Shown here one piece after another: positions 1-10,290 of a DNA stretch of 52,363 nucleotides. The stretch comes from Asparagopsis taxiformis (lineage: Eukaryota; Rhodophyta; Florideophyceae; Bonnemaisoniales; Bonnemaisoniaceae). Under the pieces are notes generated by a model. That model saw only the letters and a list, made by a program, of their open reading frames with translations, did not search any database and was not told the origin of the DNA. Every line of letters starts with the position of its first letter. Position 1 is the first letter of the stretch. The stretch lies in assembly GCA_030407315.1 (NCBI GenBank), contig JALQPE010002136.1:1-52363 (forward strand). The letters are read 5' to 3'. The position numbers were made by a program, and so were the translations under genes.

Positions 1-1500
1 GACCTTTTCATTTGCTGTGTCCCATAGTTTGTAGGCTTTCTGTGAGCTTGCGTATCCAAGCATAATTGCTTCCTTTGCCCGCAATCAAGGGTCTGAAGAA
101 GTTTATCAGGCGTTGTGTACCAGCATCTACTTCCGAACGTTCGCATATGAGCAATACTCGGTTTCCTACCATTACCAGATCTCATACGGAGTATTTCCTG
201 TTGGCAGGGAGCGGCTGGTGACACGGTTACGAATGTAGGCAGCACAGGAGAGTGCTTCTGCCCAGAACTCGAATGGGGTGTTGCTGTGATGGAGCATGGC
301 ACGAATTTGATCTTTGAGGGTTCTGTTCATTCTCTCTGCCACACCATTCTGTTGTGGAGTGTATGCGCAGGTGGTCTGACGTTTGATTCCTTGGCTGTCG
401 AGGAAGGAGGTAAAGTCGTTTGAGAAGACTCTCCCCCTCCATCCGAGCGTAGTTGGCGAGAGTTTACAACCAGTTTGCGTTTCAGCCATGCGCAGGAATC
501 TCTGGAAGGAGTCGAAGCAATCGGACTACGGTGGAGCGGGTTAACCGTTAGCCATCGGGACTTGTCATCGATGAATGTCACAAAGTATCGAGCTCCCCCT
601 TTCGAGAGTACTTCCATCGGCCCTGCCAGATCTGTGTGAACCAACTGGAGTAGCTCAGATGCTCTCGTTTCAGAGAGCTTTGGAATAGCTGCTCGGGCAT
701 TTTGCCGGTTATGCATCCTTCACATGGGGCACCTGCATCTGATTTCTGAGATTTGATTCGGAGGCCCTTCACGGCAGATAGCTGTTCCATGCGTGAGATA
801 CCGGATTTGTTGACATGCCCGAGCCGCTCGTGCCAGAGCTGTAGCGAGGCCACACAGGCTGTTTGCTGCACATGATCTTTTGGGCCTCTGACGAGAAGAG
901 ATCAATGGCATAGAGTCCCTTGCTTCTCCGTCCAGTGGCTATCGGTTTGTTGTTCTGAGTCAGGATGACTGTATTGTTTTTGAACTGCACCGATATGCCT
1001 CGAGTAGTGAGGGTGCTGACGGAGATGAGAGAAAATACAAAAGAGGGAACGTGGAGGACGTCACGAAGTATGCACTGTTTTATTTCCCCATATAGAGAGA
1101 TCATTAAACGAACATCACCACGGCCGACTGCCATTGAGGTAGACTTATCTCCCAGAGTTACGGAGAACGGTGTTATTTCCTTATAGGAAACAAAATGGAG
1201 CGATCGAAGGTCATGTGAGAGGTGGCAGCAGAGTCTATGTACCAAGTTGATGTATGAAGAGATCCAGGAGTAGTTGACATGAGGCAAACATACTCTTTCT
1301 CTTCATCATTATGGAAAGTAGACGCGGAAACAGAGTTTGATGGAGGATTGCCTTCTGAATCGGTGAGAGTAACCATGGCAGAAGGTTTAGACCGTGCAGG
1401 CCGAGAGCGGGATGGACGGCCATACTTTTGCCAACATACGGTTCAGTGTGGTTGGTACGACCGCAATGAGTGCATTTCTTTCGGTTACTGCCGGGTGTTT
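1..1500 (-). pseudogene. pol: copia pol: protease, GAG-pre-integrase and integrase (partial, frameshifted)
   Basis: On the minus strand the protease motif IDSAATSHMTF (copia type D-S-A/G) lies near 1210-1250. The integrase zinc region follows with its H-H-C-C set (WHERLGH, then CEGC) near 730-850. The catalytic core shows HTDLAGPMEV, then a serine-aspartate element, and the C-terminal NGVAERMNRT with the third acidic residue near 300-350. Single-base shifts split the frame at about 460, 700, 890 and 1200, so no intact polyprotein is present here. Family assignment is firm; activity is unlikely for this sequence as written, although some shifts may be sequencing errors because the other copies break at different places. 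Confidence 0.85.
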
Positions 1501-2136
1501 CCCAGACCTGGATAATAATGCAGCTGAGTCAGAAGAAGAGCTTCCAGGTTCAAAATAGAAGCTCTACGTTCCTCCTGAAGAAGGAGACTTCGGACTTTGT
1601 CGAAGGTGAATGTAGGATTCATCACCTATAGCATCAAGAGCAGTAATGAGTGTCTGGAAGGAAGAAGGAAGGCCATTGAGGACAGCCATAGCCATTTCCT
1701 TGTCGTCGATGATCACGCCCATAGAGCTGAGGACCGAGGCCATCTGTCGAACACGATTAATGTAGACGAGCATCTGTTCACCGGGCTTCATAGTGGCAGT
1801 ATAGAAATCACGCCTTGCAGCTAGTTGTTTAGGAGAGTGTGCCTTTGGTGCACGTTTACAGATCTCCTGCCACATTTCCAGAGCAGTAGTGGTGTGTGAG
1901 ACGTTCTTGAGCATCTCATCAGACAACGTGATCCCGATGGTCATCCGAGCAGTTTTGTCTTTGCGAAGCCACTTGGACAGTGCTTCCTGTTCTGCCGGGC
2001 GTGGAGGACGTAGGTCAGGATCGATCATTTCGTCCACCTCGCGGTGTCCGAGGATGAGCTCCATCTTTTGCTTCCATGAGTGGAAGTTGGAGTAGTCCAG
2101 CTTTTCAATGCGAATGCCGGATGAATTGCTCTCCAT
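1501..2136 (-). CDS. gag: copia Gag (capsid region and zinc knuckle), 3' frameshift
   Basis: The protein starts MESNSSGIRIEKLDYSNF at an ATG with good context (CCATGG). It is the UBN2/copia-type Gag: a KLDYSNFHSWK start, then a helical capsid-like region with MWQEICK and VLNGLPSSFQTLITAL. A CCHC knuckle (C-x2-C-x4-H-x4-C, CTHCGRTNHTEPYC in the sister copies) follows near the end, where this copy is shifted out of frame at about 1565-1590. It would form the virus-like particle and bind RNA. The zinc-finger ORF lies about 170 bp upstream. Confidence 0.85.
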
Positions 2137-2304
2137 GGCTCTGTATTATGTCTTATCTGTTCGACCCTTCCCAAGTGGACAACCGATAGTCGTCTAGGAC
2201 CAAGCTGGGATCTATAGGATAAAGACTTTTAGCTAAGAGCAAGATGAGTGGAGAACAAGAAAACAAGGTTTATCAAAGAGAAATCAGCTAGATTTCTATT
2301 GTGT

Positions 2305-2838
2305 CTAGAGAAGAGGAGTACTACTTATCGGAGGAGGAAGAAGCCTTAGAGGCTTTAGCGGCTTTGAGAGTCTTCTCGATGCCACGGTGGCGACTACCGC
2401 GGAGGTGGTTGTCGAACTCGCTCTGGGTGCGAACGATGACACCGCAGGGCTTGCAGACCTTGAGACCACCTTCCTTGAGGCGTTCGATAGTCTTCTTATG
2501 TCTAGAGCGCTGAAGTGTGCGACTCTAGACTCGGCGGAGTTGAGAAAGACGTTGCAGTGATGGCACCTCGAGCGGTTTGCCTTCTTGTGAGCGGCGTACT
2601 CTTCTTGTTATCCCTCCTTTCGGCGATGCTGTAGGCTTTGCGGAAGACCCGGTCTTGAAGAGACTCCCCCTCGCGACGAAGCCTGGGAGGCTGCTCGTCG
2701 GTGCGCGGTTCCACGGGTCGGTCTTCGTCACTGCTAGACACTGCAGAGAGAAGAGAACAAGAGAGTTAGAAGTTATACCGATCAATACTAAGGTCTAAAC
2801 CTTGAAATAGACCGAAAGGTGAAAGGTATAAACTTACT
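2305..2838 (-). CDS. Accessory tandem U1/JAZ-type zinc-finger ORF of copia, copy 1 (intron 2741-2837)
   Basis: Exon 2 is 2740-2305 on the minus strand. Exon 1 contributes only its last base (2838), which joins the TG at 2740-2739 to make the start codon ATG. The product in the consensus of the three copies is 144 aa: an acidic start (MSSSDED), a basic middle, and two fingers C59-x2-C62-x12-H75-x5-H81 and C96-x2-C99-x12-H112-x5-H118. This spacing is the U1/matrin/JAZ type known from RNA-binding and dsRNA-binding proteins, with GSRH after each finger. This copy has a one-base loss after the basic stretch RRDNKK and differs again before finger 1's last histidine, so it is broken as written. It sits between the leader and gag of the same element. 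RNA binding is inferred. Confidence 0.75.
2741..2837 (-). other. Intron in the copia leader (97 nt), copy 1
   Basis: On the minus strand it starts GTAAGT and ends in a pyrimidine tract followed by CTGCAG. A CTAAC-like branch site context is seen in the sister copies. Removal joins ...CCACAA to TGTCTAGC and creates the AUG of the zinc-finger ORF. Confidence 0.75.
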
Positions 2839-3270
2839 TGTGGAAACAGTTGACAATAAACCAAACGTTTATGAGTTTATTCGGTGATATGTAAAGGCTA
2901 TAACGCTATACCGATCAGGACAAGGTCACTGTCTTACAAGAGCAGGACCGAGTTGAGAAAGGTATAGACTAGCCAATATAAAAGCAAAGGTCGATTCCAG
3001 TAATTGGGCCTTGAATGGCCCGGTAGCCGAGTCGGTGGACGGTCCACGGCGATGTATAGATCCTTGGTTCAAACCCCAGCAACGCCGCTGGCCAAACTTT
3101 TTTCTTACGCGAACCCAGATAAAAGAATGATGTCACCTGATGACGATGACCGGAAACGGATGGCAAGATGACAGAGTGTCAGTGTGACACAGTGTGGATG
3201 ACAGGATGTCAGGTCAGTGACAGGATGACACAGTGTCGGCGCGGAGCGGCGACAGAGTGCGCGGCGGACA
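2839..3270. other. Copia leader region without gene
   Basis: 5' untranslated leader of the element (minus strand). It contains the tRNA-like stretch and a CAGTGT/GACACA-rich stretch of short direct and inverted repeats at about 3168-3240. No conserved reading frame is seen. Confidence 0.5.
3016..3093 (+). other. tRNA-derived (A box / B box) sequence in copia leader
   Basis: An A-box-like TAGCCGAGTCGG (3024-3035) is followed by a B-box-like GGTTCAAACCC (3066-3076). The D arm can pair, but the acceptor stem pairs only partly. It is therefore better called a tRNA pseudogene or SINE head than a working tRNA. It lies antisense to the retrotransposon and recurs in all three copies. Confidence 0.5.
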
Positions 3271-3435
3271 GAGGTGCGCGGCGGCGACAAGAGGTGCGCG
3301 GCGGCGACAGAGGTGCGCGGCGGCGACAGAGGTGCGCGGCGGCGACAGAGGTGCGCGGCGGCGACAGAGGTGCGCGGCGGCGACAGAGGTGCGCGGCGGC
3401 GACAGAGGTGCGCGGCGGCGACAGAGGTGCGCGGC
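3271..3435. repeat. 19-bp GC-rich minisatellite, about 9 units
   Basis: The unit contains AGGTGCGCGGCGGCGACAG and is repeated head to tail nine times. Because 19 is not a multiple of three and the unit lacks stops, all frames are open and translate to the same 19-residue repeat. The copies at 26345 and 35585 keep only about one unit, and their copia homology ends there. Confidence 0.9.
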
Positions 3436-3626
3436 GAGTCTTCGGGGGAGCGTGGAGGAGACGCCCAGGAAGACCGCGGAAGCGCGGGAAGGCGCAGAAC
3501 GGAAGAAAAGCGAGTAGACGAAGAGAAGAGAGAACGAGGCGAGAAACGAGACGAAATATGTAAGAGAACGCCGACGCAAACGACGCACTTACCAAAGCGC
3601 TAGAGAATAAGAAACGACCCGAGCGA
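3436..3626. other. GC-rich copia leader between minisatellite and PBS
   Basis: Purine-rich leader of the element, next to its primer binding site. No conserved gene is seen; the open frames are extensions of the minisatellite. Confidence 0.4.
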
Positions 3627-3644
3627 GCGCGCTGGCCCTAAACC
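3627..3644 (-). promoter_or_regulatory. Primer binding site, half initiator tRNA-Met type
   Basis: Directly inside the LTR. The plus strand GCGCGCTGGCCCTAAACC closely resembles the anticodon-stem region of eukaryotic initiator tRNA-Met (GCGTGCTGGGCCCATAACC, from general knowledge). Drosophila copia and some relatives prime from such an internal tRNA fragment rather than from the 3' CCA end. Confidence 0.6.
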
Positions 3645-4128
3645 TGTTGAAACGAAGGTCGCTTACCGAGCGTTTACTGAATCTGCGAGCTCACTACATA
3701 ATTTTATTCTCGCCGAGGTGGCCGGCGGTGCTAAGGACAGCCTGTTCAAGGCTGCTCCCGACAGACTGTCACTGACAGTCTGTCCTAGCAAGCACCCGCT
3801 GCCAATCTGGTACACGTGGGCTTCTCTATCATATCATCCACACGTGTACACTTATCATAACATTTTCCCTCTGCCATGATGGCAACCCATCTTGGCATTT
3901 CTAATTACTAATTGAAACTATGACAAACAAATTGAAACTTCAGACGCTAATATTCTCCATGAGAAAGGTCGTAGAAGCTTCGGAGAAGTTGCTACCCGAC
4001 TAATTCGGGCACGCTGAACACGAGAGATAGGTTTCAGAGCGCTCAGACCACTCCTTCATAGGAGAAATCGAGGGTCAAAGTTTTCTCACGAAATTGAGCC
4101 CCTCAGGGCCAATTCCAGTGCTTCAACA
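3645..4128 (-). repeat. Copia LTR (5' LTR of copy 1), 484 bp
   Basis: Bounded by TGTTG...CAACA. It is homologous along its length to the LTR at 29895-30367. The PBS abuts its inner edge, which makes this the 5' LTR of the minus-strand element. Both copies share the inner segment with CAGTCTGTCCT and the end CCAGTGCTTCA. Confidence 0.9.
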
Positions 4129-4412
4129 CTCTCTGAAGGACAAAACTATACTCTGAGGGCAGAGGAGGATAAGGATGGCTCTCCGGTTCCTGCTTTCGGG
4201 GGTAGTATGTGGAGCTTCGAGTGGTATCAGGGCGCACGCTCTCTCTCTGATCCTACTCTCAGTTCCCTTTGCCAACAGGAATCATAGCTTCCAGCCTGAG
4301 TCGTTTAAAAGCTTTCACTCTTCTCGTGGATTAACTCTGGTTGCCCGCATTTCATAGCAAGGCCCTAACTTACACGGTCTCCCCGCATGCCTATGGGGTC
4401 CGCCTTATCTTC
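4129..4412 (+). pseudogene. 5' fragment of KDZ/CACTA-like transposase gene (left arm)
   Basis: Homologous to the reverse complement of 42814-43080, i.e. the first roughly 85 codons of the right-arm transposase. Several substitutions and indels are present, and the right arm's ATG is CTG here. Shared landmarks include GATCCTACTCTCAGTTCCCT and GGTCTCCCCGCAT. The fragment is cut at 4412/4413 by the CACTA element and resumes at 19119. Divergence from the right arm is clearly higher here than in the inner arms. Confidence 0.75.
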
Positions 4413-4425
4413 CACTACGGTGTTG
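4413..4425 (+). repeat. CACTA left terminal inverted repeat
   Basis: CACTACGGTGTTG, perfectly inverted at the right end. Confidence 0.9.
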
Positions 4426-4437
4426 GAATGAAAAAAG

Positions 4438-4795
4438 ACAGTAAATTTACTGTCTGAGACAGTAAAAATTACTGTCTGGCCAAGACAGTGCGCGGAGACA
4501 GTAAAATTTACTGTCTGGAAATTTCAGAATACTGCTGCAGCAATAAACTGGCACGAAATCTGGGCAGTACCAAAAACAGTAAAATTTACTGTCCAGAACA
4601 GTAAATTTTACTGTCCGGAAGTGTTGCCGCCAGACAGTATGTGCAGACAGTACATTTTACTGTCTGAGGCAGTGCATTGTATTGTATTACTGCACTGTCT
4701 GGGTAAATCTGTAGACAGTAGTGTAGATAGCAAATTGTATTGTCTGCGGGTAGTACCGTGTATTGGTTCACAACACTGTCTCGTGGAGTGGACTT
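4438..4795. repeat. CACTA left subterminal repeats
   Basis: About ten short palindromic motifs of the form ACAGTAAAATTTACTGTCTG separated by 10-40 bp. Such repeats are the transposase-binding regions in CACTA elements. Confidence 0.8.
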
Positions 4796-5679
4796 GAGAG
4801 GAAATATGGAGCATAGTGTTGGTGTGAAGGTAAATATTGGAATGGTGTAATGGTGTGTGGTATACGAAGATAGTAATTGTGGTCGAGCTTTACAGATATT
4901 TGTAGGTAGCGAAGTTAGTACGAGGGAGGATAAATGAAAGAGGATAGCAGATCGACCGACCTAGAATGGGATTGAGGTTTCTAGTCTCAGTGAAGCCTAT
5001 TCTGCCAATAGAGAATAGAATCATGTTTATGTCAGTTGGGATAGGAGATGACACTATCGATTTTAGTGCGATGACAATTAGAATCGTGCTGAAGGGCCTG
5101 CAATCGCTGAGGAATGTGACGTCATATTCCTCAATTTCCGAACGGAAGTTGGGAATAAATAGGAGTTCACGAATGGGAGCAGCGATGCACAAAATTGGTG
5201 CAGAAAGAGCTTTTCGAGCTAATCACTGAGGCTTCCGTGAAGGAACTGAAACAGATACGGAAGAGTGTTCCATAGTTGATTACTTTCTCAATTCGAGAGC
5301 TATTTGCGATCATAGTCGCGATGCGCCGAGTGAACCAAAGCGTAAACAGCTGTTATCTCCTCTGGTGCCGTCTCCATGTTGAATCCTGCGACTTGTACAT
5401 GTGTGAGAGATGCTGACAATGTGAACATCGCCGGTATGCGAAACAGCCAATTGTCGAGCAGAACGTGTGTTGAGACAGCTGTTCGGAAATGGGTTTTTCT
5501 GGCGCACAGAAAGGCTGATTGCAAGATTTTCCAAACGCCTCACACCACAAAACACACGCTTTCAACAATATATCCAACAAAAAATTTCATGGATCAAGCC
5601 GCCAACCACAATTCATGACAACCAATCATCAGTTCACTCTCGCCAATGTGCAAGTAGCATTAATGCTAGTGTGGTCAAT
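4796..5679. other. CACTA interior, no gene recognised
   Basis: An open frame at 4966-5229 (87 codons) and shorter overlapping ones on the other strand resemble nothing I know and lack supporting features. Confidence 0.4.
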
Positions 5680-5893
5680 TGACCACACTCGACCGTGGCA
5701 AACAAGTATCGCAAGCGGATCGTTATCTCATCGCCTTGCGTAGTTGGCAATCCGCACAGTCCATACGCACGCAATTGATTGACACCAATGCGACGCCACA
5801 CGCGCTTCTGTTCGTCGCTACCACGCTGCATCGTCGCTTCCAAACCGATTGGTTGATGTTCACCGATGACGCACAGCGCATTGACGCCTTTTG
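5680..5893 (+). pseudogene. Importin-beta/transportin-like N-terminal fragment (captured gene scrap)
   Basis: One frame reads QADRYLIALRSWQSAQSIRT, then ALLFVATTLHRRFQTDW. This looks like the first HEAT-repeat helices (IBN_N-like) of karyopherins of the transportin-3/importin-13 type, where a similar pattern (S..A......L, FaA.tLh.Ki..dw) occurs. About 65 residues are recognisable before a stop. Leucine-rich open frame continues in pieces to about 6350 (e.g. ARAVLTFLQAWKAYSSDP near 6220-6280) but is not clearly alignable by eye. CACTA elements often carry host gene fragments. The alternative is chance similarity. Confidence 0.35.
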
Positions 5894-8800
5894 AATCCCG
5901 CTTCTCGCGCTCGCGCTCCCCCTTCACCACCTCCGGGCTCTTTTCTTCGCGCACGCGTGCCACTTTGCGATGGCAAATGTGTGATCGTCACTGCGCGACT
6001 CTAGGTGGCTCGACCTCCGTCGCGTCTTCTCTGAGGAACACGTGCACATTTTTCACGTCATGTCGGCGGTCGTGCTCGAGTTTCGACACGCCGAGACACA
6101 GCTTTTGCACCGCTTTTGTGCACAAAATGTCCACGTTGTTCTGCAGACCTCCCTGTTTATGCTGGCCATTTTGCATGTCAATCTTCCCGCCTGTCTCAAC
6201 CGTGCGGCGTTGCGTAATGCGCGTGCCGTTCTCACTTTTTTGCAAGCCTGGAAGGCCTATTCGAGCGACCCGGCAGTTCTTCCAACTGTCATTGCAATCC
6301 GTTTGTACATGCATCTTTACTGGTCACACCATTAATCTCACACGTGTTATTTCAACGATATGATTACGATGTCACTAGTTACGGAAAGATTGATACGTCT
6401 GCTCGCTTTCTCACGAGTCAATTCACCCATTTCGGTCTCGTGCCTACTGCCGAAGAGGAGCCTAGCTTTATGGACAAACATTAGGACTGAAAAATGTATC
6501 TAATTCAAGTAAGCTTCCTAGAATTTCACAAGCTATGCTCGATACTAAGCGAGGGGATGGCGATGAGCTCTACACAGTCAACTACGATGACCCCCGATGT
6601 GGTTCACATTCGTCACAGTACCAGTCGGGGAGACTCCTACCTCTCAGATGGTGTCCCGGTGACTCCAAGACGCCACTGCTTTGTCCAATCCTGGTCCTAA
6701 GAAGATGACGGGTTACGCTATGTGTGACGTACATGAGTACCATGGAAACGTGAGTGGGAATGGTGATAGTGGGATTACTGGAGTGATGGGAGATGAGTCT
6801 GGGGAGAAATCATACAGTTTCTATACACCTGACGGGTATTGGTGGAATATAATTGAATGGAATGATGTGTGATGTCTGCACCACGTCGACCTCCTCTCTC
6901 GCCCCAACATCGCGCAGCACTCTCAATGCAACACAGTGTGCATCTTTGTTGGCGTTACATGTGCGCCTAGTTCTTGCATCGCTGCTTCCCTCACATCATC
7001 ATCTAACCGTCTGTAACGCAACAACATGCCACCGCATGTCGCTCACAGTCACATATGTATTTCTTAATACGCTTGTTGAAACACGGAACGCTCTTATTCA
7101 CCACAGCGGCAGCTCTACACAAACTAACACTGAAACCAAGATGGAGGCAATATATCGGTGGCATTTCATTACAAATGTACTTTTTCTTTCTGCTGCTGGT
7201 GTGGCCTTGTGTTTGAAACTTGCTTGCAGGTCCTTTCCAACAGCTTAGTGTCGTAACCATTGCAGATGCGTTGCTGCTAGAATCACCCGGAGAGCTTCAA
7301 TCAAATGGTTGTTGTGGACTAGTTGCGCTCGTTGTGAATCAATCGCCAGTGCGTGCATCTGTATTTGTGCGTTCGTGTGCGCGCTTACTAGATGCGATGC
7401 AATGCAATGCTCACGTACACTGTATACTACTGACTTTTACAAATATAGCTTTGTATGAGAAGCGTCGGTATGTATCCGACACCTTACCATTGCCTCACTC
7501 TGTAAAGCTTCTTTCCCAGTAGCAATTTGTATCGCATTGCACCATGACGCAGGGCAGACTGCGAGTGAAAGCAACGAGTAAACAAACTTTTCGCTCATCA
7601 TTCACCACACGCTGTTGTCGTTGAAGTCATAACCATATCCACATCCCATTCTGGAAACTCTTGGAAGACAGACGAGCCCAGTCCACCACTGGTGCTTGTA
7701 GATGTAGCATTTTTAAGCTGTTCGTTTAGATAGTAAGGGATAGATGGTGTAGTGCGCAACACTAGAGAACAACGCTGTGCAGGACAACATGTTTGTTCGG
7801 CGTAAATCGTCATATGTTCCATTTGGACTATTTTGGCAGCTCACATGCATCAACCTGAATATTAAGACTCTGGACTGGCACACTCAAGTATCTGGATACG
7901 CTTGAGCAGTGGCAGGGGCGCAAGAGCCGGTCCAAGTTTTTGTACAAGGCACGTTGACACACTGCATTCACTTGATTGACACCCGAGTGCAACGACTGGC
8001 TCGCTGTCCAGGGATGGGGGACTGCTGTGCAAGTGTTCAATACATCTCAAGATGCAGTTCAAGAATAAACATTTCAACGTTATCCGGCTCACGGTCTCAG
8101 TTGGTCAAGTCATGGATCACAGGGTGTGGTGAAAAACCTCTTTGTTTACATTGTCTCAATAGCGAGGTCGACGATATTGCGACCTCGTTACTGGGACGGA
8201 TTGGCATCACCGAGTGTGACAGACTGGAAGATGTGATTGGGCAGGAGCGAGGTGTGTGTGAAGGATAGTAAGAAACAGCGAGGTGGGTGTGTGGAAGGTG
8301 CGAATGGCGTCAAGTGATTGGCACAAGGGAGTTGAGCTCATCTGCGGACAGAGTATGGATGGCATCGTATGCCCGTTGGGACAGCCCGGGCGGAAGTGAT
8401 CATGGGAAGCTCGTTTATGTATGTGTGCGGCAGTTGGGATTGGGCGCGACTGGACGGCGAATGTGGTCGAAGAATGGGCGCGGCGACTATGGTCATGCTA
8501 AGTGGACCAACGCGGTGCGAGTCGAACCAGTTGATATATGAGGGATGTCAAGGCAAGGGGGCATTTAGACGGGCGAAAGGGTGCGTGTGACGCGAGTGGA
8601 AGGCGGTGAGGGAATGCATGCATGAATTGAGCGTGTGGGCGGACGAGGATTTGAGAAAACCTAATATGACAGTACATTGCGTGTGTGGTAGGCGCGTTGA
8701 AGTGTTACGGCGCATAAATCATCGGCGCCGATGGCTACGTCACAAACGGTGTAATCACCGCTGTAATCGGCGCCAACAGCATGTTATGGCTGCAGACGCG

Positions 8801-8940
8801 ACAGAATGTCGACTTCATCCTTAGAATGAAGTACGCTAATTAGCCATTCTGCCCAGCACCAGGTACGAAACTTGGGACTGGGCACGTCATTAGAGCTCTA
8901 GGGTAGGTAACAGAATATAAACTTATGTGGGAGGACGGGT
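5894..8940. other. CACTA interior, no convincing gene
   Basis: Several open frames of 60-131 codons occur on both strands, for example 6853-7248 (+) and 7909-8268 (+). None shows a domain I recognise. Base composition is mixed, with AT-rich and GC-rich patches. Parts (5894-6360, 7909-8268) may be decayed exons. Confidence 0.35.
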
Positions 8941-8944
8941 TTTC

Positions 8945-9166
8945 AGGACAAGCTGTCGGAACTGTAATTACTGTGTTTTCTTACAGCAAAGTCATCGTTA
9001 AGGCGGATTTGCTTTCTCAGGACAAGCTGTCAGAACTGTAAGTACTCTGTTTTCTTACAGCAAAGTCATCGTTAAGGCGGATTTGCTTTCTCAGGACAAG
9101 CTGTCGGAACTGCTATTCAGTTTTCTTACAGCAAAGGCAGTTTACCCCGGTTGCTTACAGCAAAGT
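8945..9166. repeat. 74-bp tandem repeat, 3 units
   Basis: AGGACAAGCTGTCGGAACTG recurs at 8945, 9019 and 9093 (period exactly 74). Each unit contains half of the TTACAGCAAAGTCATCG foldback module that follows. Confidence 0.9.
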
Positions 9167-9418
9167 CATCGTAACGATGACTTTGCTGTAAGAAAACAAA
9201 ACATTACAGCAAAGTCATCGTTAACGATGACTTTGCTGTAAGAAAACAAAACATTACAGCAAAGTCATCGTAACGATGACTTTGCTGTAAGAAAACAAAA
9301 CATTACAGCAAAGTCATCGTAACGATGACTTTGCTGTAAGAAAACAAAACATTACAGCAAAGTCATCGTTACGATGACTTTGCTGTAAGAAACCATGGTA
9401 AACCAACTTCTCTGTAAG
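9125..9418. repeat. Modular foldback array 1 (5 hairpins)
   Basis: Five near-perfect palindromes, each built from TTACAGCAAAGTCATCG and its inverse, are spaced by AAAACAAAACA. They are bracketed by CTTACAGCAAAGGCAGTTTA at the left and GGTAAACC...CTGTAAG at the right. Confidence 0.9.
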
Positions 9419-9489
9419 CATATGAGAGGGACTGATGTTTCTCACTCGGGAAGAAGGAGACGATTTCGGACCTCGCGAAAAAGGCTGCA

Positions 9490-10290
9490 AAGTGGTCTGA
9501 AACGGTTGGGGTGGTTCTAGGGAGCACTAAAACTTGTTTTAATTGCACTCAAGCTTTCTCGCTTGCGTGGAAGGGTTGGTATAATTCATCGATTTTTGGT
9601 CATCAGATTCTCACAACTGGAGATGTGATGGTCAAAATGGAACTTTGTCCGAATGATGTGCAAGTGGTCTGTAAGGGTTGGAGTGGGTCTAGGGAGTACG
9701 GAAAAGTGTTCTATGAGTTCGTAAAGCTGCTGGCTTGCGCATTAGGGCTGACAGAATGCATCGAGTTTTGGTCACCAGATTCCCACAACTGAAGATGTGA
9801 TGGCCAAAATTGAACTTTGTCGGAACGAAGTGCAAGTGGTCTGTAAGGGTTGGAGTGGGTCTGGGGAGTACTGTAATGGGTTTTATTTGCCCTGAAAGCT
9901 GGTGGCTTGCGAGGTACAGCTTCCGGAGTTCACTAATTTTTGGTCACCAGATTCTCACAACTGGAGATGTGATGGCCAAAATTGAACTTTGTCGGAACGA
10001 AGTGTAAGTGATCCGTAAGGGCTGGAGTGGCTCTAGGGAGTACGGAAAAGTGTTTTATGTGTCCGTAAAGCTGTTGAATTGCGTGGTAGGGATTCCAGAA
10101 TGCATCGACTTTTGGTCACCAGACTCCCACAACTGGAGATGTGATAGCCAAAATTGAACTTTGCAAGAACGAAGTGCAAGTGTTCTGGATGCCTTCAAGT
10201 GGCCTGGAAGCGTACTCTGGACAAGTTTTCGGACCTTGAAGAGGCTCAACTGCACAATGCTGATATTGAAATGAAACATTCATATAGTCC
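9490..10290. repeat. 172-bp tandem repeat, 4 units
   Basis: CA(T/C)CAGATTCTCACAACTG recurs at 9601, 9773, 9945 and 10117, a constant 172-bp period. A fifth copy occurs at 12645-12830. The last unit runs into TGGCCTGGAAGCGTACTCTG, which is also found after the distant copy (near 12903). Confidence 0.9.

Larger units (their letters stand above)
1..4128 (-). mobile_element. Ty1/copia LTR retrotransposon, copy 1 (3' part outside window)
   Basis: Read on the minus strand, the order is LTR (3645-4128), primer binding site, minisatellite and tRNA-like leader, spliced zinc-finger ORF, gag, protease, integrase. The window starts inside the integrase/RT linker, so RT, RNase H and the 3' LTR lie to the left. 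Integrase after protease and before RT is the copia order. The sequence is nearly identical to the copy at 29895-35585 over gag-pol, so the amplification is recent. Its LTR abuts the left arm of the inverted duplication at 4128/4129, as expected if this element inserted into that arm; the arm may therefore continue left of the window. Confidence 0.9.

Noticed and set aside
3168..3603. Long overlapping ORFs (94-131 codons) on both strands over the minisatellite
   Set aside because: They translate the 19-bp repeat in every frame; there is no conservation in the copies that keep a single unit.
9125..9418. Regularly spaced palindromic repeats resembling a CRISPR array
   Set aside because: Eukaryotic context, spacers are short and nearly identical to each other, and the arrays are nested inverted repeats without cas genes.
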